Notes: generated from the letters alone by a model not told the origin. DNA of 32,275 bases from Winogradskyella epiphytica (GCF_003217215.1 NZ_QJTD01000011.1:1-32275); one strand, 5' to 3'; counted from the stretch's first letter, positions 16,016-25,451 are shown. A program made the numbers and translations.

Positions 16016-16149
16016 TTTTTTTTAATTATTCATAATAAAATAAGTGATTTGGCTTTCGATATTAACAGCTATAACTTTATAAATTGAGTGGTCAACAAGA
16101 CGAGGTTGATAGATCTTGTCATAACTATGGTAGTTAAATACAAAACGGA

Positions 16150-16290
16150 TTAAGAAGTAATTTCTTTTCCGCTAGTTGTTTGAATAAAGTTGTTTATGGA
16201 AGTGCCAGAGATTGGTGTGGATTGAGAGCTAAGCTCAAATGGTTTTGTGTTATTTTCACTTGCCACCGTAACGCATAAAATTTGTGATTT
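16150..16290 (-). pseudogene. Start-less coding-like fragment (46 codons) or interspersed repeat
   Basis: The minus strand is open for 46 codons between two TAA stops and has no ATG. It includes VTVASENNTKPFELSSQSTP and ISGTSINNFIQTTSGKEITS. The composition is protein-like and the DNA is less AT-rich than the other gaps, with an 11-base palindrome inside. It may be a gene remnant or a copy of an intergenic repeat. I cannot tell without a genome-wide comparison. Confidence 0.3.
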
Positions 16291-16345
16291 TTACCACGTC
16301 TAAAATTGTAATTCTTATCTTTAATAGAAAATGCGTTAAAGGTTG

Positions 16346-16353
16346 TAACTTTG
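16346..16353 (+). promoter_or_regulatory. Probable -7 box for era
   Basis: TAACTTTG matches TAnnTTTG exactly, 16 bases before the era start at 16370, giving a leader of about ten bases. No convincing TTG at the right distance. Confidence 0.5.
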
Positions 16354-16369
16354 CAGTAAATTATTTAAG

Positions 16370-17251
16370 ATGCACAAAGCAGGTTTTGTAAATATTATTG
16401 GTAATCCTAATGTTGGTAAGTCCACGTTGATGAATGCGTTTATAGGTGAAAAGCTATCTATAATTACATCTAAAGCTCAAACAACTAGACATAGGATTTT
16501 AGGAATTGTAAATGGTGAAGATTTTCAGGTTATATTAAGTGATACTCCGGGAATCATAAAACCAGCCTATGAATTACAAGCATCAATGATGGATTTTGTA
16601 AAGTCCGCTTTTGATGATGCAGATGTTTTAATCTATATGGTTGAAATTGGAGAAAAGGAATTAAAAGATGAAGCTTTCTTTAATAAGATAACAAATTCAA
16701 AAATTCCGGTTTTATTATTATTAAATAAAATTGATACGTCTAATCAAGAACAATTAGAAGAGCAAGCGCAACTTTGGCAAGAAAAAGTGCCTAATGCTGA
16801 ATTCTTTCCTATTTCTGCATTGGAAGGTTTTAATGTGAAAAATGTTTTTGATAGAATAATTGAATTACTACCAGAATCTCCAGCTTATTATCCAAAAGAT
16901 CAATTAACTGATAAGCCTGAACGCTTTTTTGTAAATGAAGCTATCAGAGAAAAAATCTTAATGCATTATAAAAAAGAGATTCCGTATGCTGTTGAAGTAG
17001 ATACAGAGGAGTTTTTTGAAGAAGAGACTATTATTAGAATGCGATCGGTTATCATGGTAGAGCGTGAAACTCAGAAAGGAATTATAATTGGTCACAAAGG
17101 CTCAGCTCTAAAACGAGTAGGGGTGGAAGCGCGTAAAGAATTGGAGAAATTCTTCGGGAAACAAGTCCATTTGGAATTATACGTTAAAGTGAATAAAAAC
17201 TGGAGGAGTAATCAAAAACAGTTAAAACGTTTTGGCTATAATCAGAGATAA
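16370..17251 (+). CDS. era: GTPase Era
   Basis: The 293-residue protein is the Era GTPase, which binds the 3' end of 16S rRNA and helps 30S subunit maturation. The GTPase domain has GNPNVGKST (G1, residues 11-19), the switch region TSKAQTTRHRI, DTPG (G3) and NKID (G4). The C-terminal KH domain is visible as IIIGHKGSALKRVGVEARKELEKFFGKQVHLELYVKV, given here as its core IIIGHKGSALKRVG. Length is normal for the family. Its last ten bases overlap the converging gene on the other strand. A TAnnTTTG box lies just upstream. Confidence 0.97.
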   Translation: MHKAGFVNIIGNPNVGKSTLMNAFIGEKLSIITSKAQTTRHRILGIVNGEDFQVILSDTPGIIKPAYELQASMMDFVKSAFDDADVLIYMVEIGEKELKDEAFFNKITNSKIPVLLLLNKIDTSNQEQLEEQAQLWQEKVPNAEFFPISALEGFNVKNVFDRIIELLPESPAYYPKDQLTDKPERFFVNEAIREKILMHYKKEIPYAVEVDTEEFFEEETIIRMRSVIMVERETQKGIIIGHKGSALKRVGVEARKELEKFFGKQVHLELYVKVNKNWRSNQKQLKRFGYNQR

Positions 17252-17742
17252 GCTTTAAGCGTTTCTTGCATAAAGGCGTGAAGTTTCTGCATTTCAGGTT
17301 TTCCTTTAGCACGACCAAATCTTCCGGCAAAATATAATACGAACCATAGAACTATCATAAATAAGGTTAGGGTTAATTGAAGACCGTAGGAATTGTTTAA
17401 AGTGATGTTCGTATAAGCCCATACTCCAAATCCAAAGAATAATCCGGCTACTATGAAATGCATAAACATAAACATGGTCCAAACGGTTGGGTTAGGTCCA
17501 AAAAGACCATGAACCATAGATTTACTGTCACCTTCATTATTGATTTCTAAATGAAGTTGTGGTGACCAGAACTGCTGATTGTTTTTAGGAAACCTTATAA
17601 AAACATGGTCGTCTACTCTTGAAATAATAAATTCATTCTGACTATGTTTTGATTTCTCAAAATGAGTCAAAATATTTTGATTATTAGAGTTGACCTCGAA
17701 TTTGAAACGAGGCCTTAAAACAATTTCGTTGGGAAGTGCCAT
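17242..17742 (-). CDS. Small membrane protein, uncharacterised
   Basis: The 166-residue protein has a soluble N-terminal part (residues 1-80, including VLRPRFKFEV and DDHVFIRFPKNNQQFWSPQL), two membrane helices at about 86-110 and 119-140, and a short positively charged C-terminus (GRFGRAKGKPEMQKLHAFMQETL). No enzymatic motif is visible. Database entries for similar flavobacterial proteins are sometimes called GTP-binding, but no G motif is present here. It starts 27 bases after the OmpA-family gene and so may be the last gene of the T9SS adhesin operon. It converges on era with a 10-base overlap and no room for a terminator. Confidence 0.8.
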   Translation of the reverse strand: MALPNEIVLRPRFKFEVNSNNQNILTHFEKSKHSQNEFIISRVDDHVFIRFPKNNQQFWSPQLHLEINNEGDSKSMVHGLFGPNPTVWTMFMFMHFIVAGLFFGFGVWAYTNITLNNSYGLQLTLTLFMIVLWFVLYFAGRFGRAKGKPEMQKLHAFMQETLKAYL

Positions 17743-17769
17743 AATTCTGTCTAACTCGAATTGAAACCT

Positions 17770-19653
17770 TTACTTTAGAATTAAGAATTCGCAACGTCTA
17801 TTTATAGAATGTTCGGTGTCCGTACAGTCATCTCCACATGGAACTAATGGTTTAGTTTTTCCATACCCTTTAGAGGTTAAGCGTGCGCGAGAGATCCCAT
17901 TTTCAACAAGATATTCCAGTGTAGCACGTGCTCGTTTTGTGGATAGCTCCATGTTAAATTCAAAACTTGATCTCGAATCGGTATGAGCACCAAGCTGAAC
18001 TTCCATACGCGGATACTTTTTCAATAGTGCTACCAATACGTCTAAAGTTCTTGCAGCTTGTGGTTTTATATCCCATTTTCCAAAATCGAAATAAATATTT
18101 TCTAATTCGATATAGGTATTTCCTTCATCGTCATCAGTAACAATTTCTTCAGCATCCTTATATGATTCCATTTCCAATTCAATATTGAATTCTATATTTC
18201 CTTTATCATTGGTATCAAAAAATTCAATTTGTGGAATGTATTTCGGCTTAAAACCTTCTATGGAATATTTCTGATTTGGCTTTGTTGCTATTTTATACCT
18301 TCCATCTTCACCAACATTTTGTTCGGAGACAACGTTGCCATCTTTATCAAATAGTGTCACCGTTGTATTAGGTAATAAATTCCCTGTCACTTTATCTGTG
18401 ACAAAACCTTCAATAAAATAAGTTCTTTCGTTTTCTACACGCTTAAATGTGTAAATATGATCAGATCCATCTCTATTTGAAGAAAGATAACCCGTGTTAA
18501 GTGAATCAATAACTACAAATGCGAAATCGTCATTTTCGCTATTAATAGTTTCTCCTAAATTTAGTGCATCTAAATATTCCCCATCACTAAAACTGCTAGA
18601 GAATAAATCTAAACCACCAAAACCAGATTTGCCATTTGATGCAAAGTATAATGTACTGTCTTTAGCTATATACGGAAATTGTTCTCTATGTTTAGTATTG
18701 ATTTTAGAGCCTAAGTTTACTGGCGGACCATAAGTGTTATTTTCTAAAATATCTACGTAGAAAATATCGAAAGATCCTAGAGTTCCTGGCATATCACTAG
18801 AGAAGTATAATCGTGTTTCATCACTATTTAAAGCTGGGTGCATAGTAGAGTATAAGTCGCTTGAAAATGGTACTGGCTCAATATTTGTCCATTCGTTATC
18901 TATTAACTCTGCCTTAAAGATACTTACTACGGCAACTTTATTAGAATCGATTTCAACACGCTTTTTGAGGTTTCTTGAGAAGTACATAGTTTTACCATCC
19001 TTTGTAAATGCAGCACTACTTTCATGTTGTTTTTTAGTGTTTACAGTCTCGCTGAATGGTTTGATATTCTCTAACCGCAATTTTTTTCCTTTAGAGATAG
19101 TCGCTTCGTAAAGGTCTAGATAGGGTTTGTTATTCCAACTATAATTAGGGTTATTCATGTTTTGAGTAGAGCTAAAGACAATCTTATCTCCGTACAAAGC
19201 GATTCCAAAATTAGTGCCGCTAATAGATGACGTTAGTTTCTCTAATTCATAATTATAAGGGACAATACGTTTTAGTAAAGACTTGAAATCTTCGGTGTTA
19301 AAAGGTTCTCCTAGGTGAAGCGTAGAAATTTCATCAGCATCTTCGTATTGGTTAGTGCCTTTTAAAACCTCAAAATATTTAAAATAAAAATCCTCAGATA
19401 ATTCTACAGTGTTTCTTAAATTATAAACTTGTTTATAAGCTTTATGTGCTTTTTTAAATTCTGAATTATAATAATAGCAATCTCCTAAACGCTCTAAATT
19501 AGATGCCGTTTTTGGAAGTTGTGCATAAATTTCAGCAGCTTCAATATATGCTCTGTTTTGAAACAAATTATCGGCCTTCTTTCTTGATTGAGAAAAGCCC
19601 ATGCTACTTGTAAACAAAACAGCAATTAAAATATATAGATTTATCTTTTTCAT
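17770..19653 (-). CDS. OmpA-family protein with TPR, PD40 repeats and carboxypeptidase-like domain
   Basis: The 627-residue product has a signal peptide (ending GFSQ, about residue 22), TPR-like helices (about 25-110), PD40/WD40-like beta-propeller blades (about 150-395, for example GTLGSFDIFYVDI and GGLDLFSSS), a carboxypeptidase-regulatory-like fold (about 410-490) and a C-terminal OmpA domain (about 515-627: IYFDFGKWDIKPQA, LGAHTDSRSS, NMELSTKRARATLEYLV). OmpA domains bind peptidoglycan. This architecture is that of PorE-like and SprF-associated proteins of the T9SS. It lies 10 bases after the PorP/SprF gene and follows the adhesin, the classic order of a type B substrate locus, so it probably anchors the SprF-like outer membrane protein to peptidoglycan. 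Confidence 0.9.
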   Translation of the reverse strand: MKKINLYILIAVLFTSSMGFSQSRKKADNLFQNRAYIEAAEIYAQLPKTASNLERLGDCYYYNSEFKKAHKAYKQVYNLRNTVELSEDFYFKYFEVLKGTNQYEDADEISTLHLGEPFNTEDFKSLLKRIVPYNYELEKLTSSISGTNFGIALYGDKIVFSSTQNMNNPNYSWNNKPYLDLYEATISKGKKLRLENIKPFSETVNTKKQHESSAAFTKDGKTMYFSRNLKKRVEIDSNKVAVVSIFKAELIDNEWTNIEPVPFSSDLYSTMHPALNSDETRLYFSSDMPGTLGSFDIFYVDILENNTYGPPVNLGSKINTKHREQFPYIAKDSTLYFASNGKSGFGGLDLFSSSFSDGEYLDALNLGETINSENDDFAFVVIDSLNTGYLSSNRDGSDHIYTFKRVENERTYFIEGFVTDKVTGNLLPNTTVTLFDKDGNVVSEQNVGEDGRYKIATKPNQKYSIEGFKPKYIPQIEFFDTNDKGNIEFNIELEMESYKDAEEIVTDDDEGNTYIELENIYFDFGKWDIKPQAARTLDVLVALLKKYPRMEVQLGAHTDSRSSFEFNMELSTKRARATLEYLVENGISRARLTSKGYGKTKPLVPCGDDCTDTEHSINRRCEFLILK

Positions 19654-19663
19654 TTGTATTTAA

Positions 19664-20602
19664 TTAGAAAAATCTCGGTGATTTGTCATAGCCTTTTCCG
19701 AATTTATTGATGTTAAATAACAAAAATATTTCATGACTTCCAGAGTTAAATCGACCTAAATTAGATAGGGTGTGGTCATAAGCGTATCCTATTCGTAAAG
19801 ACGGTGAAATTGAAATATTTACCATTCCACTTACCGAATCATCCCAACGATAGGCTGATCCAATTTCGACTAAATTGTTTATTAAAACATTAGCGGTTAA
19901 ATCTACAGAGACTGGTGCGCCTTGAACCTGTTTAGACATAAACGCAAATTTTAATTTAGATTTCTCGTTTAGATTGAAAACATAACCACCAGTAAAAAAT
20001 AAATGTATTTTTTCTGAACCTTGAGTTACTACACCACTATCTTCACTAAGATGTTTAGTCTCTAAAAGATTAGGAGCAGAAAAGCCTAAATAGTATTTGT
20101 CAGTAAAATAGAACAGTCCGGCACCTACATTAGGAAAGGTTCTATTAATATTTTCGGCAAAGGCTGGATCTGGTAGTGGATCTGAATACACAAAACCATT
20201 AAAATCGGTACTAAAAAACGTTGCGCCTGCTTTTATACCGAAAGATAATTTGGCTTGATCACCTACTGGTAACACGTAAGCAATATCAGCAAAAACACTT
20301 GTTTGTTTAACTACATCACCAATTTCATCATGAACTACAGATAAACCTCCTTCTACACGATCTGTTAAAGTGGAGTGGGCAAAAAACGTACCTGTTGTCG
20401 GTCCTCCTACCGAATTAGTCCATTGCGTACGATACAGCAGTCCTGCATTAATATAAGATGAGTCATCAGTCGCATAAGCCGGGTTTATTACACTCATATT
20501 ATACATATATTGTGTGTATTGTGGATCTTGTTGCGCATGCGTAGAGTATCCAATTAAAAGGATAATTATGATGGAACTGTATGTTGTTATTTTACTTCTC
20601 AT
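19664..20602 (-). CDS. Type IX secretion system membrane protein, PorP/SprF family
   Basis: The 312-residue protein has a signal peptide (ending THAQ, about residue 24) followed by the family signature QDPQYTQYMYNMSVINPAYA, then a beta-barrel pattern (GLLYRTQWTNSVGGPTTGTFFAHS, GLSVVHDEIGDVVKQTSVFADIAYVLP, in part GLSVVHDEIGDV) and a hydrophobic C-terminus. In Flavobacterium johnsoniae, SprF is needed for export of the adhesin SprB, and SprF-like proteins are required for other type B substrates encoded next to them. The adhesin gene lies 17 bases upstream, which fits a dedicated partner. The surface role is known for the family; pairing with this adhesin is inferred. Confidence 0.93.
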   Translation of the reverse strand: MRSKITTYSSIIIILLIGYSTHAQQDPQYTQYMYNMSVINPAYATDDSSYINAGLLYRTQWTNSVGGPTTGTFFAHSTLTDRVEGGLSVVHDEIGDVVKQTSVFADIAYVLPVGDQAKLSFGIKAGATFFSTDFNGFVYSDPLPDPAFAENINRTFPNVGAGLFYFTDKYYLGFSAPNLLETKHLSEDSGVVTQGSEKIHLFFTGGYVFNLNEKSKLKFAFMSKQVQGAPVSVDLTANVLINNLVEIGSAYRWDDSVSGMVNISISPSLRIGYAYDHTLSNLGRFNSGSHEIFLLFNINKFGKGYDKSPRFF

Positions 20603-20619
20603 TTTTAAATTTATCGTAA

Positions 20620-23600
20620 TTATCTACTGAGATAGACCCTGCCTTGTAATGGTTCACGTTCACCGTCGTTGAATTCTAAAATATAGAAATAGACACCGAC
20701 AGGTAAAAGTGTACTTCCTTTTCCGGTTCCATCCCACTTAGGTGAGTTTATATTGCCCTCATATAGAATATTACCGTATCTATTATATATACTTAGTTTA
20801 AAATTAGGATAAAGTTCGTTTAAGTTTAGTATATCGAAAACATCGTTTACATCGTCACCATTAGGTGAGAAACCATCAGGAATTAACAGCTCTCTAATAC
20901 AAGAGATAAGACTTACCGTTACTTCTAAGCGAGTAATACTCTCACAATTATATTGCGTGACTATGGCTGCATAATATACCTTTCCATCTTCTAATAAATC
21001 TGAGTCGGCATACGGTGTTCCATCTTCTGGTTGGTCATACCAAACTACAGATGTATAATCTAAAATGTTATTTGTTAAATCTGAAATGGTAGGCTCATCT
21101 TCCAGACAAAATTCTGAACCATTGGTAATAAGTTGAGGTGTTGGCGCTAACTCAATTTTTAATCTAACCGGTACGACATTATCTGTAAATGCACTACAGT
21201 TTTGGTCAAGAACGAAAAGTTGATTAATAGTTACGAATGTAATTCCCGGATTTTCTAATAAAATTTGCGGAATTATAAATGAAGTTGATCCACTAACTAC
21301 AGTAACAGGAATAGTGTTTACAGAAACATTAGACCCACTCAATTGATACACTATAGAATACTCACCATCATCAAGTTGAGTAGCACCTGTGATATTTACA
21401 ATAGCATCTTCAAGACCCAAACAAATGACATTGTTTTCTAATGACATTGATAGTCCTGTAACGTCTGGTGTTTCAATAATTGACACGGTTATACTTGCTG
21501 AACTCGTTGTTCCACATTCGACAGAAGTCACAGTATAAGTATAAACACCAGGATTATCTATAGTTGGATCAAATACACCCGTACCACTGCTTAAAGTCGG
21601 AGACCAAACACCACCAGTATCAGGAGTTCCTCCTAAACTATCAAAAAGGTTTTCTACATCTGTGATGTCCGAACATAAATTAAGGTTGTTGTCTTCACCG
21701 GCATTAGGTTCTTGTGCAAATGATACTGTAACAGTCGATGAGGATTCTGGACAAAATGAAGTATCACTAGAAACAGTATAAGTATAAACGCCTTCGGTAT
21801 CTACGTTTGGATCAAACAAGCCGGATCCACTAGCAAGGGTAGGCGTCCATACTCCACCCGATTGAGGTGTGCCACCTAGGCTATCGAACAAATCCTGAGC
21901 TGTATCAGTACTACAAAATACGATAAAGCCATCAGTTCCCGAATCATTTGGGACTGAAATGGTAATTGTTACAGTTGCTGAGCTACTTCCACATGAATTA
22001 ACAACAGTATAGGTGTAAACCCCTTCTGGGTCAACAGTTGGGTCGAAAGACCCAGTGCCACTACTAAGTGCAGGGGACCAGGTTCCTCCAGTATCCGGTG
22101 TTCCTGTGAGTCCATCAAATAAATTCAAAGTTTCAGTAAATGTACATAGGTTAATTGTGCCATCAATTCCAGCGTCAGGACTTTCTGAAATAGATACGGT
22201 AACTGTTGCCGAATCGGCAGGACATATTGAAGTACCTGATATTGTATAAGTATAAACTCCTTCTGCGTCCACATTAGGGTCAAAAATTCCAGTGCCACTT
22301 GCAAGAGCAGGAGACCAAGTACCACCCGATTGTGGTGTTCCTCCTAAACTGTCAAATAAATCTGTAGTTGAATCGTTTGTACAAATCTCAATTGTACCAT
22401 CAAGCCCTGCATCATTGGTATCTAAAAAAGTAATAGTTACTGATGCAGAACTGCTTCCACAAGCATTAGTTACGGTGTAAGTGTAAACACCTTCTGGGTC
22501 AACTCCTGGTGTAAAAACTCCAGAGCCGCTGCTTAGTGCAGGAAACCAAGTTCCTCCTGCGTCAGGGAATCCTGTAAGGCCATCAAATAAGTTAATAGTT
22601 TCGCTGATGTTACATAAATTCATAGTTCCATCATTTCCTGCATCGGGTTCATTTAAAACAGAAACTTCAACTGTGGCAGAATCATCAGGACATTCAGTTC
22701 CACTATTTGAAATGGTATATGTGTAAACTCCAGGAGAATCGATATTAGGGTCAAAGACACCCGTTCCACTTGTTAATGTTGGTGTCCATACACCTCCTGC
22801 ATCTGGAGATCCACCTAAATTATTAAATAAATCAATTACAGAGTCAGTTGAACAAAGTTGAACGGCACCATCAGTACCTGCTATGTTGGCGTCTGTAATG
22901 GATATAGTAACTGAGGCAGAGCTAATGCCACAAGCAGAATTTATAGTGTAAGTATATATTCCTTCAGGATCTATATTTGGATCAAAAACTCCAGTTCCAC
23001 TGGCTAAAGTAGGGGACCATATTCCACCAGGTTGAGGTGTTCCTCCAAGGCTATCAAATAAATCTGGTGTTGTAGAAACGTTACATAAATTTAAAGTAGC
23101 ATCTAAACCAGCATCCGGCTCTGTTAATAATGAAACTGTAATTGTGGCCGAACTGTTTGGGCATTCACCATTTCCTGAAAATGAATAAGTATAGCTACCT
23201 GCCGCGTCAATATTAGGGTCAAAAACGCCAGTACCACTTGATAGAGCAGGAGACCAAGTGCCTCCAATATCTGGTGTGCCACCTAAACTTTCAAACAAGT
23301 CAACAGAGCCGTCATTTTCACAAAGTGTGATAGCACTATCTGTGCCTGCATTTAAAAAAGGTGTGACGTTTATAGTTACAGAAGCGCTAACATCAGAACA
23401 TGGAAAAGTGCCTGTTACTGTGTAAACATAAGTACCTGGAGCATCCATATTAGGATTAAAAATTCCTGTTCCATTAGTTAATGTTGGTGACCATGTTCCC
23501 CCTGAATCAGGAGATCCTCCAAGGCTATCAAACAAGTCTATAGCATTATCATTACTACATATATCAATAGTAGTGTCTGTACCGGCATTAGGTTCTTCGT

Positions 23601-25344
23601 TTATAATAATATTGACTACAGCTGACGCATCAGGGCACGGTCCTGTACCCACTAATGAATATGTATAAGCACCTGCAGGGTCTATTGCAGGGTCAAAAAT
23701 ATCGGTTCCACTCGATAAAGCAGGAGACCAGATACCACCAGTATCAGGGTTGCCGTCAAGGCTATTGAATAAGTTTATAGTCGATAAATCGTTACTACAA
23801 ATCTCGATAGTTGAGTTGGCTCCAGGATCTGGCATATCACTCACAGTAACCGTGACTGAAGCTGTTTCGTTAGGACAAGGTGAATTATTTGGAAAAGAAT
23901 AAACATAAACTCCTTCTGCATCAATATTTGGGTCAAATACTCCCGAGCCACTATTTAATGTTGGTGTCCAAACTCCACCAGTTTCAGGAGTTCCTCCCAA
24001 ACTATTAAATAAATCAACACTTTGCTCATTGCTACATAAGTTAATAGCTCCATCTTCTCCGGCATCTTTATATGGCGCTACGGTGACGTTGACGGTTGCA
24101 GTTGCATCAGGACAAGGAACAGTCCCGGCAACAGTGTAAGTGTATGTGGTTGCTATATCAACATTAGGATCAAATATGCTAGTACCACTTGCTAGCGTTG
24201 GAGACCATACACCGCCTGTTTCAGGCGTTCCCCCCAAGCTATCAAATAAATCGACAGGGTCATCAATGCTACACAGCTCTAAGGTTCCATTTTCTCCAGC
24301 ATTGGGAGTAGGAGCTGAAATTACAGTAACAGTTGCAGAATCATCAGGGCAACTGTTATTTGAACTAACTGTATAAGTGTATTCGCCATCGGCATCGACA
24401 TTTGGGTCAAAAACTCCAGTGCCACTATTTAGTGAAGGGCTCCATGTACCTCCTGTGTCTGGTGTTCCTCCAAGTATGGTAAACAAGTCTACTGTAGTTG
24501 TGGTGTCGCCTTCACAAATTTCTAATGTTCCATTTTCACCAGCTTCCGGGCCATTGTCCAATATTACTAATACTGGTAATCTACCTGTACTTTCGCAAGG
24601 TGGATCTAAGGTTGTAGCGTAATAAGTTTGACCATTAACCAAAGGCGTGTTAAGTGGTAATGGTAATGCTGAAAATAAAGATATATACCAATTATTAGTT
24701 CCACTTGCTATTAAGTCTCCTACAGTTGGTGTATACTCAGGAGTAGTGCAAAATTGCTGAACCATATCTCCAGTTGGAACTGGAGTGTTACCAACTTTTA
24801 CTAGAACTGATAATCGCGATGTTCTACATCCTGTGTCAGGGTTTTCTTGATCAGCGTAATAAATGGTGTCATCAATTAATATATCTGAATCATTTAAAGG
24901 AATTCCTCCAGATGCCGATAAGTACCATTGTACATTATTTCCTGTGGCCACTAAATCTCCTACAGTCGCAAGAGTAGGGTCGTCTAAACAAAATCCTTGA
25001 AAAGGATCTCCCATAGGAGCTTTGTAAATAACAACGTCTACACGAGCTCTCGTTCCACAAGAACCGGTATTGTCATCGGCGTAGTAATCTTCGCCACTGA
25101 TTAAACTTTCTGAGTTTGATAAGGGAGTGGTAGAAGTGGGAGAGTCATACCAAACGATACCACCTCCGTTATCTATTGCTTGCAAATCTCCAACTAATAC
25201 AGATTGGACGTCACAAAGACTTTGTAAATTATTAGTAACTGTTGGACATTGTGCTCGAACAGAAGTTAATCCACTAATTATTGAAATAAAAAAGAGCGCT
25301 ACAAGTAACTGATAGTTAATAAGACTGTAATGATTGGCTTTCAT
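20620..25344 (-). CDS. Large repetitive T9SS type B cell-surface adhesin
   Basis: The 1574-residue protein has a signal peptide (residues 1-32, ending SVRAQ) and three Ig-like repeats (about 33-108, 109-188, 189-264, each with VGDL...WY and YYA plus Cys pairs). Next come 13 tandem repeats of about 79 residues (265-1289; core GG-[TSV]-P-D/E-x-GG-x-W-[ST]-P and GVFDPN-[IV]-D plus Y-[TV]-Y), a further Ig-like domain near 1400-1480 and a type B CTD (1486-1574: DGFSPNGDDVNDVF, IYNRYGN, PVGVYFYILEF). The CTD is a T9SS export signal. Each repeat keeps two cysteines, likely for disulfide bonds. It is the first gene of the operon with the SprF-like and OmpA-like partners. Function as an adhesin or gliding filament is inferred from domain order; no binding partner is known. 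Confidence 0.92.
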   Translation of the reverse strand: MKANHYSLINYQLLVALFFISIISGLTSVRAQCPTVTNNLQSLCDVQSVLVGDLQAIDNGGGIVWYDSPTSTTPLSNSESLISGEDYYADDNTGSCGTRARVDVVIYKAPMGDPFQGFCLDDPTLATVGDLVATGNNVQWYLSASGGIPLNDSDILIDDTIYYADQENPDTGCRTSRLSVLVKVGNTPVPTGDMVQQFCTTPEYTPTVGDLIASGTNNWYISLFSALPLPLNTPLVNGQTYYATTLDPPCESTGRLPVLVILDNGPEAGENGTLEICEGDTTTTVDLFTILGGTPDTGGTWSPSLNSGTGVFDPNVDADGEYTYTVSSNNSCPDDSATVTVISAPTPNAGENGTLELCSIDDPVDLFDSLGGTPETGGVWSPTLASGTSIFDPNVDIATTYTYTVAGTVPCPDATATVNVTVAPYKDAGEDGAINLCSNEQSVDLFNSLGGTPETGGVWTPTLNSGSGVFDPNIDAEGVYVYSFPNNSPCPNETASVTVTVSDMPDPGANSTIEICSNDLSTINLFNSLDGNPDTGGIWSPALSSGTDIFDPAIDPAGAYTYSLVGTGPCPDASAVVNIIINEEPNAGTDTTIDICSNDNAIDLFDSLGGSPDSGGTWSPTLTNGTGIFNPNMDAPGTYVYTVTGTFPCSDVSASVTINVTPFLNAGTDSAITLCENDGSVDLFESLGGTPDIGGTWSPALSSGTGVFDPNIDAAGSYTYSFSGNGECPNSSATITVSLLTEPDAGLDATLNLCNVSTTPDLFDSLGGTPQPGGIWSPTLASGTGVFDPNIDPEGIYTYTINSACGISSASVTISITDANIAGTDGAVQLCSTDSVIDLFNNLGGSPDAGGVWTPTLTSGTGVFDPNIDSPGVYTYTISNSGTECPDDSATVEVSVLNEPDAGNDGTMNLCNISETINLFDGLTGFPDAGGTWFPALSSGSGVFTPGVDPEGVYTYTVTNACGSSSASVTITFLDTNDAGLDGTIEICTNDSTTDLFDSLGGTPQSGGTWSPALASGTGIFDPNVDAEGVYTYTISGTSICPADSATVTVSISESPDAGIDGTINLCTFTETLNLFDGLTGTPDTGGTWSPALSSGTGSFDPTVDPEGVYTYTVVNSCGSSSATVTITISVPNDSGTDGFIVFCSTDTAQDLFDSLGGTPQSGGVWTPTLASGSGLFDPNVDTEGVYTYTVSSDTSFCPESSSTVTVSFAQEPNAGEDNNLNLCSDITDVENLFDSLGGTPDTGGVWSPTLSSGTGVFDPTIDNPGVYTYTVTSVECGTTSSASITVSIIETPDVTGLSMSLENNVICLGLEDAIVNITGATQLDDGEYSIVYQLSGSNVSVNTIPVTVVSGSTSFIIPQILLENPGITFVTINQLFVLDQNCSAFTDNVVPVRLKIELAPTPQLITNGSEFCLEDEPTISDLTNNILDYTSVVWYDQPEDGTPYADSDLLEDGKVYYAAIVTQYNCESITRLEVTVSLISCIRELLIPDGFSPNGDDVNDVFDILNLNELYPNFKLSIYNRYGNILYEGNINSPKWDGTGKGSTLLPVGVYFYILEFNDGEREPLQGRVYLSR
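21478..24552 (-). repeat. 13 tandem protein-coding repeats (about 237 bases each) in the adhesin gene
   Basis: The 3075-base block encodes 13 repeats of 77-80 residues. Repeats 1-6 and the even repeats 8, 10, 12 have a C-P type end (such as CPDDSA). Repeats 7, 9, 11 and 13 have a C-G type end (such as ACGSSSAS) and mostly begin NLC. From about 23130 down to 21478 the block therefore has a two-repeat period near 470 bases. Third-codon positions differ widely between copies, so the copies are not recent duplications. Confidence 0.9.
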
Positions 25345-25451
25345 TAAAAATTTTTATAATAATTACTTTGCTTGAAATCGATGCTATGGTTAGGAACAGC
25401 AAGTTCAAATTAAAATCATCATCTTGCAAAACTGAGGGGTAGATGCTTAAC

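Larger units (their letters stand above)
15970..16369. other. 400-base divergent intergenic region between lipoprotein gene and era
   Basis: Contains the lipoprotein promoter motif (15989-16015), a start-less coding-like stretch on the minus strand (16150-16290), an inverted repeat GAGCT-A-AGCTC (16226-16236) and the era -7 box (16346-16353). Bases 16195-16310 look richer in G and C than other gaps here. Confidence 0.55.

Noticed and set aside
21478..24552. Regularly spaced repeats that could suggest a CRISPR-like or satellite array
   Set aside because: The period (about 237 bases) and steady reading frame show that they are protein repeats of the adhesin; copies differ at third codon positions and there are no unique spacers.
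22055..24622. Several open frames on the + strand with similar sequences (PPVSGVP...LSNKS)
   Set aside because: They are antisense shadows of the adhesin repeats and repeat with the same period; no promoter or start signal supports them.
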